The notes under the pieces were generated by a model, which worked only from the letters and a program-made list of their open reading frames with translations, was not told where the DNA came from and did no database searches. From NCBI RefSeq assembly GCF_010093595.1, contig NW_022985457.1:304226-368225 (forward strand): 64,000 bases of DNA, written 5' to 3'. Origin of the DNA: Mytilinidion resinicola. Lineage: Eukaryota; Ascomycota; Dothideomycetes; Mytilinidiales; Mytilinidiaceae. Shown here piece by piece: positions 46,049 to 55,936 of the stretch. The translations under genes were made by a program, and so were the position numbers. Position 1 is the first letter of the stretch. Each line of letters opens with the position of its first letter.

Positions 46049-47329
46049 TCATACTAATACAACAAATTTCCGCCTCGGGGAAGCTGATGCCCAGGCGTCT
46101 TCGTGAATGCGGGCAACACCCACTCGTTCGGCCTTGCCGCCCTCCCACTTAATTAGGAGGACGTTCAGCACAGCCCAGGGTCCGGCCTTGTACTCCCGCG
46201 GATCATAATCTACCACGTCTTCGTTCCATAAAAATCGTTTGCTCTCCCAGATCGGTGTTCCTGGAGGATGTATTGTGGGTATCTTCGATCGCTTCACGGT
46301 CGATATGGGTTCTTGAGAAAAATTCCGCGAAAGAAGAGCAAATTCGTATTTTGCACTAGCATCGAAGTTCGGCAGCGAATGCTCATAATCCATCACAACT
46401 CCGCAATGTTTTCCCTTGGGGTTGACGAGGTGTGAACACGGTATTTGTCCGCTTGATCGTTTCAGCTGCTCGACCACCCAACCACGGGCAGATATTGTTT
46501 GTGTCCAGAACTGCAGCGTCCCTGAATTCGGATCGACCTCGTCGCTAGCATCAGGCAATGGTTCGTTGTATTCGGGGTATTCGATGCGCAGCTTTGGTTC
46601 CTGCGTTCGGCGAATAGTGTGGGGTGAGGATTCGCAGCCTAGGTGGAACTCTCGTATTTCCGATTTGAACCAGAGTGTGGAATTGGCACCGTGGAGATCG
46701 GGACAGTTTGTAGGGTCAAAAGGGTAATTTACTTGCCCCAACCATCCTGCCCAACTCCAACTCGGAGAGTCATCGTTTCGGACAAGCGGTCCAGCCGGTG
46801 CCCAGAGCAGTGCAAGGTCGAGGACGGCTTCGGGAAGACCATTACAGAGGTAACCTCCGCAGTTTTCGCTAATTTTTTCTAGACTGTCGGAGAACTGCAT
46901 GAGTGTCTCAACTCTTTCAGGCGTCTTGAAGAGGTTTTGGTTTGTGTAGGTAGTGACTAGCTGGTTGTAACAGTCAAATCCTGCGAACCAATCGCTGACT
47001 CCTTCGATAGCCGGGTCTGGAGTGAGGGTTTCCTGAATCTCATCGCTATCCCGGTAGGTTCCGCTGGACGCCTCGCTCGACCGCCGGGTGAAAGCATCTT
47101 TTGCGCCGCTGATGGAAGCACTGGACGAACTCCGCTTCAGCCGGTGAAAGACGCGCGCGATGGGGCTTTTGCTACGTCGCCTCTCGGGCTTGAGTTCAGG
47201 AACGTCAAGGACGGGAGCACCAGAATCGCTGATGGAGCCTTTGCGCTCTTCGAGGGATCTCTTCTGGCGATGGAATGGATGAGGGACCCACGACGGGGTC
47301 AAGCTCCGTTCGGGTAGTGGAGTAGACAT
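46049..47329 (-). CDS. HET-associated C-terminal module without a HET domain
   Basis: Single exon, 426 residues. The first 100 are basic and Ser-rich (KSPIARVFHRLKRSSSSAS). The remainder follows the pattern found behind the HET domain in heterokaryon-incompatibility proteins: YNQLVTTYTNQNLFKTP, a CNGLPEAVLDLALLWAPAGP step, the signature SPSWSWAGWLGQVNYP, and the end AVLNVLLIKWEGGKAERVG, then RKFVVLV. No HET motif is present in this gene or in the 570 bp before the divergent GMPPA gene, so the HET part has been lost or never existed. Function is unknown; a non-self-recognition link is only inferred. Confidence 0.7.
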   Translation of the reverse strand: MSTPLPERSLTPSWVPHPFHRQKRSLEERKGSISDSGAPVLDVPELKPERRRSKSPIARVFHRLKRSSSSASISGAKDAFTRRSSEASSGTYRDSDEIQETLTPDPAIEGVSDWFAGFDCYNQLVTTYTNQNLFKTPERVETLMQFSDSLEKISENCGGYLCNGLPEAVLDLALLWAPAGPLVRNDDSPSWSWAGWLGQVNYPFDPTNCPDLHGANSTLWFKSEIREFHLGCESSPHTIRRTQEPKLRIEYPEYNEPLPDASDEVDPNSGTLQFWTQTISARGWVVEQLKRSSGQIPCSHLVNPKGKHCGVVMDYEHSLPNFDASAKYEFALLSRNFSQEPISTVKRSKIPTIHPPGTPIWESKRFLWNEDVVDYDPREYKAGPWAVLNVLLIKWEGGKAERVGVARIHEDAWASASPRRKFVVLV

Positions 47330-47899
47330 TATGGGAGCAGAAAGTGAGGAAATAGGAAAGAGAGTAGAGGACGATGAGAGAAGGAGAAGGGCGACGTAGA
47401 TATGTTACCTGCGGATTGTCGACAAAGAGGGAGAGAGTCAGAAAGCATAGCCCACTCTGACTCTGCCTCCTCAGCGTTGCGAGGCACTCTGCGGAGTTTG
47501 CGCGCGTATGGCAGTGTGGCTGTGTATCGGCGGATTCACGGATTGTGCTGCCTTTGGCTGGCCACCTGCCAGGGGCCCGTCTTCCAGAAGTACATGGACT
47601 GAAACCATACACAACGGCGTCTTCGCTGGGGCGAATAAAGCGATATCGTGCCTGGATGCGGGCGCGTGATAGCAACTGAAGTCGCGTCCCCAGCTGAAGG
47701 CGATTGCCACCAGGACGCTTTGCGGCGAGTAAATGCGCCAAGAGCGCGCCTCACCGCCAAAGCCTGCCAGGGACCGACCACGTTTTGCTGCCACGAAACT
47801 CAACACCACGCTCACTCCACTGCAGCGCTTAACGACCGCCTCACGCACTCGCTCTCCTCAATCGATCAATCCATCCGCCGTGCACTCGAGACTGCCATC
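47330..47899. promoter_or_regulatory. Divergent intergenic region of HET-associated gene and GMPPA-like gene
   Basis: 570 bp between two start codons on opposite strands. Overlapping frames occur on both strands but none has a domain. Confidence 0.4.
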
Positions 47900-49407
47900 A
47901 TGGCCTCCCTGCAGCCCCCTTCCCTGCGACCCAAGGGAAGCAATTCCCCGTCGACTAAAGCAGTAATCTTGGTATTGCCATGTGAAGACACCTTGCAATA
48001 CGACATATCTGACGCAGCCAGGTTGGCGGGCCTTCCAGAGGTACCCGCTTTAGGCCGCTGTCCATGGAACTGCCCAAGGTGAGTCTGGGCCTGAGCGACA
48101 GTTTTCGGCAGAGATACTCCGTTTGTTTACTGTGCTAATGTACCACAGCCACTGTTCCCTGTTGCAGGCCACCCCATCATCGAGCATTGCTTAGTCGCCG
48201 TCGCAAAGGTCACGGAGATCAAGGAGGTCTTCATAGTGGGCTACTACGACGAGACTGTCTTCCGCGAGTTCATAAACTATGCTTCCAATGCCTTCCCGCA
48301 GCTCAGCATCAAATACCTCCGCGAGTACCAGGCCTTGGGCACGGCAGGGGGTCTATACCACTTCAGAGATGTCATACTCAAAGGAAGGCCCGAGAGATTC
48401 TTCGTGCTGAACGCCGACGTCTGCTGTTCGTTCCCGCTGCTTGAGATGCTCAAGCTGTTCGAGGACAAAGAGGCAGAGGCCGTGATGCTGGGCACGCGGG
48501 TTGCCAACGAGGCCGCCTCCAACTTCGGCTGCATTGTCTCTGATGCACACACCAAGCGAGTGCTCCATTATGTCGAGAAGCCCGAGTCCCACATCTCCAA
48601 CCTCATCAACTGCGGTGTATACCTGTTCTCCACCGAGTGCATCTTCCCCGCCATCCGCAGTGCTATCAAGCGTCGGACAGAACGCCCCCGATTGCTGTCC
48701 TATCCCTCCTCGGAGAACCTTGAGTCCTCCTTCTACCAGGGCGAAGACGACGAAGACAAGGAGAACCAGGTCATTCGTCTCGAGCAAGACGTGCTCTCGG
48801 ATATTGCCGACAGCAAAGAGTTCTTCGTCTTGGAGACCAAGGACTTCTGGCGCCAGATTAAGACTGCGGGCTCTGCGGTACCTGCTAATGCCTTATACTT
48901 AATGAAGGCTTTCCAGGCCAGCTCAGAAGAGCTTGCGACGCCCTCCGCAAACATCATTCCTCCGGTCTTCATTCATCCCTCTGCTCACGTTGACCCGACT
49001 GCCAAGCTCGGCCCGAACGTTTCGATTGGCCCGCGTGCTCATATAGGAGCTGGTGTTCGCATCAAGGAGTCTATCGTGTTGGAGGACGCCGAGATCAAGC
49101 ACGACGCTTGCGTGCTGTACACCATCGTTGGCTGGCACAGCAAGATCGGCTGCTGGGCTCGCGTGGAGGGAACCCCGACTCCCATTACCAGCCACACAAC
49201 CAGCATCATCAAGAATGGTGTCAAGGTCCAGAGCATCACCATTCTGGGTAAAGAGTGCGGGGTTGGCGATGAGGTTCGCGTCCAGAACTGCGTCTGTTTG
49301 CCATACAAGGAATTGAAGAGGGTATATTCGCCCCTACCTCCCCTATTATCGCGAATGTCATCAGCTGACCCACATCATAGGATGTTGCCAACGAAGTCAT
49401 TATGTGA
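47900..49407 (+). CDS. GMPPA-like mannose-1-phosphate guanylyltransferase, alpha type
   Basis: Exons 47900-47971, 48022-48078, 48149-49321 and 49381-49407 give 442 residues. The nucleotidyltransferase signature is split by introns: KAVIL, then VGGPSRGTRFRPLSMELPK, then PLFPVAGHPIIEHCL. YQALGTAGGLYHFRDVI and FFVLNADVCCSFPLLEML follow. The C-terminal half is a left-handed beta-helix (FIHPSAHVDPTAKLGPNVSI, then HIGAGVRIKESIVLEDAEI). The G-P-S-x-G-T-R-F form of the loop and the inserted acidic segment (EDDEDKENQ) point to the alpha, regulatory branch rather than to the catalytic Psa1/GMPPB branch. It would bind GDP-mannose and modulate its synthesis for glycosylation and wall mannan. The last exon is only nine codons. 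Confidence 0.9.
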
Positions 49408-49919
49408 GTCACGCAAATGTTAGTATGATAATACCACGGAATGGCATACGAAAGGAACTGCATCTTTTGCGATTGTAACTACGGTGTTCATGCTTAGAGC
49501 GAGTTGCTGGGCTGTGCCTTAGCGCCACCATAGACGTGATATCAAAAGTTCTTGGCATTGCTACACGATGGACCCTAGACATAACTTGTCACACCCCCTT
49601 GAATCATACCCCTGTGCCCCTTGCCTCGGCTGTACCGTGTTGGTGAGAGTGAACTGACGTGGTGCCTGAGGCTAGATCGACCGGGATGCGCGATCAACCT
49701 GACGCCAGCTGGAGTAAGGTTGTGGCTAATGCAGCTGCGCCACTGGAGCATTGCCTGCGCCACTTCAGGCTTTCAGGCGCCCAGTTCTCCGCGGCCCGAG
49801 GCTCTGCCCTAGGCTTTCTCCAGAAGACTCTCCTTGCTTGATTTGCATTCGCATGTGTTGGATCTTATTATTTAATTGTCGGGTGTGCGCTTAAAGAAAG
49901 AGTCTTGCAGAGCCTCGTA

Positions 49920-50040
49920 GCTAACGTAGGTTATCAGGTTATTACGTTTACCCTAGCTTTTACACGTATTCTGAATCCGCGCACCTGCCAAGCTTTTTCT
50001 TAATATTCGGAAGCGTAATAACCTGATCACCTACGTTACC
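49920..50040. mobile_element. MITE-like element with 25 bp terminal inverted repeats
   Basis: The left end, TAACGTAGGTTATCAGGTTA and on to 49946, is inverted at 50014-50038 with one mismatch in 25 (T versus G). The element is 117 bp and noncoding. The outermost TA on each side fits a TA target duplication, as left by Tc1/mariner-type transposases. No transposase is encoded, so it would be a non-autonomous element. Confidence 0.8.
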
Positions 50041-50078
50041 AATGTTTTGCTAGAAATGGGGTACCTCGGCAGGCCTCC

Positions 50079-50245
50079 TTGACAAAAAGTGGCAGTCCTC
50101 GAATCTGTGGTTTCATCCTACAGTTTCATATTCTAGCCACACACTCACTTTATGCTTGTGTCCGCTTGCCTGGCACCGCTTGAGGCCCCCTGGTACGTTG
50201 GCCTGATTTGAAAAACTACATAATCAACATGTCGGGTAGCTCTTC
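50079..50245. repeat. Dispersed repeat, copy 2
   Basis: It begins TTGACAAAAAGTGGCAGTC and shares CGAATCTG, ACTCACTTTATGCTTGTGT-like and CTTGCCTGGCACC segments, plus a closing TAGCTCTT, with 16801-16968. The identity is imperfect but collinear over about 165 bp. Confidence 0.65.
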
Positions 50246-50594
50246 GGGCCACCTCAGACTGTGTTGGACCTCTTTATGTTCAGCGAACCTACTCGGGGAT
50301 TGTGGCTGTCAAGTGCTGACACATGCAACATTGACTTCTGCTGCTCAGGGGTCACAGGATAGAAGTAATATGACAGCAGCCTATTGGATTTTTAATTCGT
50401 ACTCCTTCATATAACAAGCGGTGATGTTGAAGTGTCCATGTGGATTTACAAAGGTACATACCCTTGTAAGGTGGGGGCGAAATAACAGGGTCCGAGCTCC
50501 GTCAGGCACACCCAATGACGACGACTACGAAGTAGCCTTACAAAACCGTCCCGCGCCCAAGACACCACCCAGCAATACCACGCCTTCTTCCACC

Positions 50595-51324
50595 ATGTCT
50601 GGCTACGAAGGTACAATGATCCCCTCTTCCATTTACAGTCGCCTCTAATGCGCAAACACAGTCGAACACAACATCTCCACCACCGAATCTAGACCCGAAA
50701 CCAGACGCCCGAATCACCGCACCCGCCCCGACCTCTCTACCTTCTATTCCACTCTCAATCTTGTCGATACCTCCGATCCAGATAGCCACCACAATGCCCA
50801 CGCCGTACCACAGCCCGAAAATATGACCGCCGCGTATCGGCTGCTGGCCAACGCCTTGCAAATGATGCAGGGCGGCGGGGGCAGCGACGACCCCAATGCC
50901 CCGCTGCAGACAATGATATTGAGCCTCATGCACTCTGCAGATAATCCGCCAAGGGAACTTGAGGGCGTGCCGGATAGTTTCCTAGACGAGCTGGAGCGCG
51001 TGCCGAAGAAGTCGTTGAAGAAGGACGATGAGTGTCCGATTTGTTGTAATCCGTTTCTGGATGGTGTGTGGACCTCTTGCGTATATTGGATTAGGACCAG
51101 TTGAAGAGAGGCTAATGCTGCAGTGTATAGATGAGTTTCCGCTGGTAGTCCATCTCCCGTGCCATGAGAACCACCGCTTCGACCTCGACTGCATACGCCC
51201 GTGGTTGAAGCTCAACGATACCTGTCCGCTGGATCGCAAGCCGCTGATCAAGAAGAGGGAGCCGCGCCGTCCAGTTAAGACTGATGACGACGAGGAAGAG
51301 GAATGGGATGATTTATACGCTTAA
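50595..51324 (+). CDS. RING-H2 finger protein
   Basis: Exons 50595-50610, 50662-51063 and 51131-51324 give 203 residues; the first exon is only 16 nt. Near the C-terminus is a RING: DECPICCNPF, then after an intron LPCHENHRFDLDCIRPWLKL and TCPLDRKPL, giving the C-x2-C .. C-x-H-x2-H .. C .. C-x2-C style ligands of RING-H2 E3 ligases. The tail is acidic (DDDEEEEWDDLYA). No membrane helix is seen. It probably acts as a soluble ubiquitin ligase with unknown substrate. It sits next to the small-Cys array, but nothing in sequence links them. Confidence 0.85.
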
Positions 51325-51948
51325 AGGGGGTGGGGTTTGGTTCTGCATATGACGGAGTTCGAAGGAGGGAGGTTTTGATGATACTCAGACCGCTTGTCTA
51401 AGGACAAGCAGTACCTACTATACTATACCAAGGTACCCTGCATGGTCATGGCTTCATGAACTTCGAGTTTTCTCCATCTCGCATTCCCATTTTGGAGGTC
51501 ATCAAAGTTGTCCTTGACACATTGGAAATTCCGTTGAAGGACCTCCGGGCACATCTTCCACAGAACCTTGATGACCGAGTCTGATTTGCGGGCTCGAATT
51601 TTCCACACCGTATTATCACTTCAAATCGCACTTCCGTCAGAACACTCGCAACATCCACGAGGATCTTCACCTTGAAGCACTCCCGGCCACTCCTGACTTG
51701 ACGCTTTGCTCGCCTGCATATAACTATCACATCAATGGAGCGCACGTTGAATAGCAGTACCCATGAAGCAACCGTTTCATTCCATGATCTCACCATCTAT
51801 CACGGTCAAACCGTCCACTCCATCCCCTCGAATTCCCACTTTTTGAAGAAATCTCAATCTCTGATTACCAATCCCACTTCAGTATACCTATCTCAGCTAT
51901 TCCTATCCTGAACCGCTCGCGGTTCTTCTTTCATACGCTTAGCTTGAC
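51325..51948. other. Intergenic; possible unresolved minus-strand fragment
   Basis: On the minus strand, 51800-51440 contains two protein-like frames (REFCFKVKI-type VRSGRECFKVKILVDVASVL and VIKVLWKMCPEVLQRNFQCV). They would need one splice to join. I recognise no family. Confidence 0.3.
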
Positions 51949-52198
51949 TTAAATGCCATCATACGCACACCTATCACACTTGACCGTCCGCCTCGTCTCC
52001 TGGTCCCAACGGTACCGGCAATCCTCCATCAGATATTCGTCTATATCACGGCGTTACCAGTTAGTGTCTTTCCATTCTAGAAACTAGGAGCAGTAATGGA
52101 GACGTGTTATACGTACCCCTTCTTCGCATTTTCGGGCAGGGGTGATATTTCCTTTCGCGATGACCGCAAGTCCATTTGATTTCTTCGATAGTGCACAT
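51949..52198 (-). CDS. Small Cys/His protein, array copy 1 (intact)
   Basis: Exons 52198-52117 and 52040-51949 give 57 residues; the 76 nt intron (GTACGT..TATAG, branch ACTAAC) is phase 1. Exon 1 has Cys at positions 2, 11 and 21 with His at 13 (MCTIEEIKWTCGHRERK). Exon 2 has a lone Cys (MEDCRYRW) and then VKCDRC near the end. This copy has the longest exon 1 (82 nt against 73 in the others). There is no signal peptide or membrane segment. The cysteine/histidine pattern would suit binding of one or two zinc ions, but no known family is recognised and no function is assigned. Confidence 0.65.
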
Positions 52199-52494
52199 CT
52201 TACGGCTTACAGCTTTTGGTTACTTTGCTGAAATCTGGGCCAAAGTCGTCTTTTCAAATGCTTTTTTTGAGTGGTTCTTCAGCGCTTGATGGTTGCAGAG
52301 TATGTTAAAGAACTAAATATCAACAAAGCTGTTTAGAATTCCGAACTCCTAAGTACTCGCCCACGCCGCCGACGTAAAGTGCTGAAACAACTCACACCAT
52401 GCTGGCTGCTTCGCTAGAGCCGCCAACTATCCTCGACACGCTGCCATCGGCCCCACTATCGGCAAGCTGGACACTTGGACGGACACGTTACTTG

Positions 52495-52665
52495 ATGTTT
52501 CCACTTCCGGAGGCAAAAAATGGAAACCTATCTAGAGAAGCGGCCATAAGGGTTAGCCTCCGATACTAACAACCACCACAGAGAACGCATACCTCGCCGG
52601 GCACAATACTCGTTCACACGCTGCTTGTGACCACAAGTATAGAGCTTGATTTCGATGATGCACAT
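52495..52665 (-). pseudogene. Small Cys/His protein, array copy 2 (frameshifted)
   Basis: Exon 1 (52665-52593, 73 nt) is intact and reads MCIIEIKLYTCGHKQRVNEY with Cys 21 next. Donor GTATGC and acceptor signals are present. Exon 2's conserved ending, VTCPSKCPACR then stop, is one base out of frame with exon 1. The run of six A (plus strand 52515-52520) is the likely site; one base fewer would restore the frame. Either this copy is dead or the run was miscalled. Confidence 0.6.
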
Positions 52666-52799
52666 TTAGCAGATGGCTGAGAGGGGCGCTTTAATCTGGG
52701 TCGCAAGGAATGTTAAGTATTCGAGGATTTGTTCGTACTATGAGGAAGTTGCTAATATAGTCAGTAGGAGTCAGCAAATCGACAACACCGCCCACTGGC

Positions 52800-53040
52800 T
52801 TGGTCCAGTCACACCTCCTACTGCCGATTTGGACACTTGTACGGGTGCCCGATATGGGTCCTAGTACTCGAGTTGGACCATGGGCACTCCTAAAGGGCAT
52901 TTATTTAAGACTATGAGATCGCACTTATCAGCTTCCGGCATTGGAAAGGGGGCCCTAGAGTACATACATCGCGCGGCACAGTAATCGGCAGTGTGCTGGT
53001 TGTGGCCACAGGCGAAAAGCTTGATCTCTATAGTATACAT
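52800..53040 (-). pseudogene. Small Cys/His protein, array copy 3 (degenerate)
   Basis: Exon 1 (53040-52968, 73 nt) reads MYTIEIKLFACGHNQHTADY, so Cys 2 has become Tyr while Cys 11, His 13 and Cys 21 remain. A GTATGT donor follows. Exon 2 cannot be joined to a CxxC ending: only a remnant YKCPNR before a stop is visible near 52820. Confidence 0.5.
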
Positions 53041-53272
53041 GTTGAGAGATTGTATTGGAGGGGATGCTCGAAGCTTGGATTGTTTTGATTGAGCAGTGGT
53101 ACTAAGAGGTGAATGCTAACCTAGACGAAAGAAATCAAACATCCAGACAGTAAGTATTTCCACCATTCACCGCCTGGTGCGTTAAGCCCAGCCAACTAGC
53201 CTCGACACATCTTCATCCATCCCATGACGGTTTTTGAGGCGCCCCCGTCAAGAACCTGTCCGGTCGGTCCAC

Positions 53273-53526
53273 CTACCGGAACTCCCACGCTCCTTGATCG
53301 AACCGCCTCGGTGCGCAGTCAGGGCATTGCGACAGAAACTTCTTTTCGTAAATCGTGACAAGGCAGCGCTGGCGAACTAGGCCACCTATGGAGATGAAAG
53401 AAGTACCATTTAGCCTTGGGTGCAAATATAGAATAAAGCCAGAGATTACTTACGAGGATCATCACAAGGCTCAACCCTTGACTCGTTGTGGCCGCAGCTG
53501 AATCTGGAGACAAAAGTGTTACACAT
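53273..53526 (-). CDS. Small Cys/His protein, array copy 4 (intact)
   Basis: Exons 53526-53454 and 53385-53273 give 61 residues, phase-1 intron of 68 nt (GTAAGT..CCATAG). Exon 1 starts MCNTFVSRFSCGHNESRVE with Cys 2, 11, 21 and His 13. Exon 2 has VRQRCLVTIY and the pair SQCPDCAP, ending FDQGAWEFR. This ending is shared with copy 5, so the two are the closest pair. A 3' flanking block (CAGCCAACTAGCCTCGACAC at 53189-53208) recurs beside other copies. No function is assigned. Confidence 0.7.
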
Positions 53527-53708
53527 CTCGAGGGAAGGTTTGGATATTGCCCGTTTCCGAGGTGTGTCTTAGAAGTATAGCTTCAATATACCTAGATGCT
53601 AATGAAAACCCCCCAGAGATATATTATCGAACGCTCCAACCTATGAAAACACTTCACAACCTGCCGCGCTGGTCCAGCCAGCTAGCCTCGACACGCTGTC
53701 TTCCTTCC

Positions 53709-53954
53709 TTACCGGAATTGCCAACTCCCTTGGTCATATCGATACGATGAGCATTGGGGGCAGGGTTCCCGATGTGCCACGTTTCTTTTCGAAATACGGT
53801 ATAAGAGGCATCTTGGCCCACCTATGCAGCAGTGAATATCAATGAGCTATGGGTATAAGGAAGAGACATCCAGGATCTTACCAGGGCTATCACAGGCTTG
53901 ACCCTTTGGTTGATGGTGCCCGCAGCCGAATATGTGGATGATTGTTTCGCACAT
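53709..53954 (-). CDS. Small Cys/His protein, array copy 5 (intact)
   Basis: Exons 53954-53882 and 53821-53709 give 61 residues, phase-1 intron of 60 nt (GTAAGA..GCATAG). Exon 1 reads MCETIIHIFGCGHHQPKGQA, then Cys 21. Exon 2 has GPRCLLYRI, the pair EPCPQCSS and the end YDQGSWQFR. It is the same length as copy 4 in both exons. The 3' flank carries CAGCCAGCTAGCCTCGACAC (53675-53694). The protein is soluble by composition and its function is unknown. Confidence 0.7.
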
Positions 53955-54162
53955 CTTGGGTGAAGTAGATTTGATGTTTAGGCTATTGAAATGGTTGGTT
54001 ACAGTTATATTTCCTGGCGCAATTATGAATCGAAGAAGAAAGCTAATGTAGTAGTGGGAGATCCACTACTAAATACTCGAAAGTCAAACCCAGCCTCCAC
54101 GCACGAAGACACTTCATTGCCTGCTGGCTGCTCCGTTGGTCCTGCCACCTCTCCATAACATA

Positions 54163-54421
54163 CTATGTCTGCCAGAACCGCCGTCCCCTTTGGTCAGGAG
54201 GGTGCGCTTCGCAACTATTACAACTGTACGCAAGCCGTTTACTACCCCCGATGGGGTATCCAGGACACCGCCGTCCGCCTACCGAGGAAGAAGCATTAGT
54301 CGACCTTGGTCAAACGAAGATGGACCCCTGTAGGGCTGTAGTACTCACGAGGTTCGGCACACTGTTGAGGCACTTGCTGCTGGTGGCCGCAGCTAAATAT
54401 GTAGATGATTACTCGGCACAT
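54163..54421 (-). CDS. Small Cys/His protein, array copy 6 (intact)
   Basis: Exons 54421-54349 and 54278-54163 give 62 residues; the intron (GTGAGT..CGGTAG, branch CTAAT) is phase 1. Exon 1 starts MCRVIIYIFSCGHQQQVPQQ, then Cys 21. Exon 2 has RRCPGYPIGG, then YSCNSCEA, ending RRFWQT. All seven conserved Cys/His positions are present. No function is assigned. Confidence 0.7.
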
Positions 54422-54739
54422 CGTGAGTTCCGGATAAGGAGGTTGAAAAGTTGGATATCAAGGTAACTATTTCAAATGTGAGTGTAGATGGTGATTCTTG
54501 AAGGTTGGTTTAGGAGTTGAGTACTGATAAAGGAGCAGAAGATAGCGAAGATATAGTAAGTTTGAAATCCAACCTTCACGTCTCAAAACACCTCACCATC
54601 TACTATGTTCAGCACGTCTACGTCACTCACTCATCTACTGAACTCGGACCTTTTACCGGCAACAGCCATTGGCCATCGCTAGCCTTACATATTGGCATGG
54701 TGATGTTCAAATACACGTCACAAATCATACATGCTACGC

Positions 54740-54793
54740 TCCTACGGAAGCACTTGACCCTCGGCCACTACTCGAGCTGCATGAAGTACACAT
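54740..54793 (-). pseudogene. Possible relic of a small Cys/His exon 1
   Basis: ATG TGT at 54793 followed by a GTGGCCGAGGGTCAAGTGC-like stretch resembles the CGGCCACxAGCAGCAAGTGC part of copy 6, but no CGH motif or open frame survives. This is a weak call. Confidence 0.25.
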
Positions 54794-54959
54794 AAATTAC
54801 TTGTTTAGCCCGTCGCTGCATAGTAAAAAAGTGTTTTACGGAGTCAACGTTTACATTAAATCCCTCTAAATCTTAAAACATCTCGCTCCCTACCACCCCA
54901 GTCCAGCTAACCAGTACACCACCGCATCACCTCAGCCTCTACCGCCCACCTTGACAGCT

Positions 54960-55135
54960 AGAGTATTCATACGGATACCCTATGTGAATTTGATAGGCCG
55001 GCCCATTGTAAGATTCGGAGATTCTATCTTGCGTATGGTCCCACCCCAGCGGTTATGACCATCGATTCTGAACACGGGAACAAGGTCTTCGACATGGTGG
55101 CCGCAGGCATATATGTGGATAGTGATTTTGCATAT
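54960..55135 (-). pseudogene. Small Cys/His protein, array copy 7 (start codon lost)
   Basis: The reading ICKITIHIYACGHHVEDL aligns with exon 1 of the other copies, with ATA at 55135-55133 where the start ATG should be. Cys 2, Cys 11 and His 13 persist; the Cys at 21 does not. The donor is weak (GTCATA) and no exon 2 with CxxC is found. I conclude it is dead. Confidence 0.55.
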
Positions 55136-55425
55136 CTCTTGAGATTAGTGAATAAGCTAGGTGAAATGGTCAATAGTCTCCTTGATGTGTTCACGATCAG
55201 TCGCTGATAATTTCTCAAGTTTTGGAAGGAAAATTCGATTCGAAGAGTTAAAGAGGTAGTATAAGTATTGACATATTAAGATCGATATTATAGGTAGGTA
55301 GTCTGAGTCTTCCACGCCTCCCGCCAACTCTCGAGACACTTCACACCCTTCGTCTGTTCCGAATACCACACACCCACACCCAGATACACCACCACAATAC
55401 GTCATCCTTCCTACCTTGAGGAGAC

Positions 55426-55681
55426 CTAAATCCTGAACTTCGTCATACGGCTTATGGCACAGATTTCGCACTTGTACGGATGCCGTGGCCCGGGCGCGGT
55501 AGGGCCTGGCTGCCCCGGACACGGCGGCGCAATGCGGTGGAAGTTCACTATGGAAAACGGAGTAACAGTCAGCTCTAAGCTTCTAGGGTATAGATTCAGA
55601 GCACCTACATGGATTCACACACTGTTTTAGAGTGTATTGGCGGTGGCCGCAGCTGTATGTATGTTCAATCTGTTGGCACAT
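55426..55681 (-). CDS. Small Cys/His protein, array copy 8 (intact)
   Basis: Exons 55681-55609 and 55547-55426 give 64 residues; the intron (GTAGGT..CCATAG) is phase 1. Exon 1 is MCQQIEHTYSCGHRQYTLKQ, then Cys 21. Exon 2 is Pro-rich (APPCPGQPGPTAPGP) and then YKCEICAI, ending SRMTKFRI. The Pro-rich spacer between the fourth and fifth Cys is unlike copies 4-6, showing divergence of exon 2. No function is assigned. Confidence 0.7.
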
Positions 55682-55936
55682 TTTGAGTGTGATAGGCTTG
55701 GTGGGAAGTTTAGTAAACTAGACACCGGGCTCTCGGAAATGGTTCTTGGGAGTGGTTCTTTGAGAAGTGATGTTGATATATGAAAGTTGATGCAGAACTC
55801 AGAAAGCAAAAACCTGAGATTTAAATAATGGAGGTCGACCTGCGCCTCCAACTGTCAGGGTGCCTCAAGACCTGCTGGCTCCTGTGTTAGCCCAATTAGC
55901 TGGCACTCTATCATAGTAGCTGAACTTACGTCTCGC

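Larger units (their letters stand above)
49408..50594. other. Intergenic with MITE-like element and dispersed repeat
   Basis: No gene is recognised. The MITE-like element (49922-50038) and the second copy of the dispersed repeat (50079-50245) lie side by side, suggesting an insertion hotspot. Confidence 0.55.
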
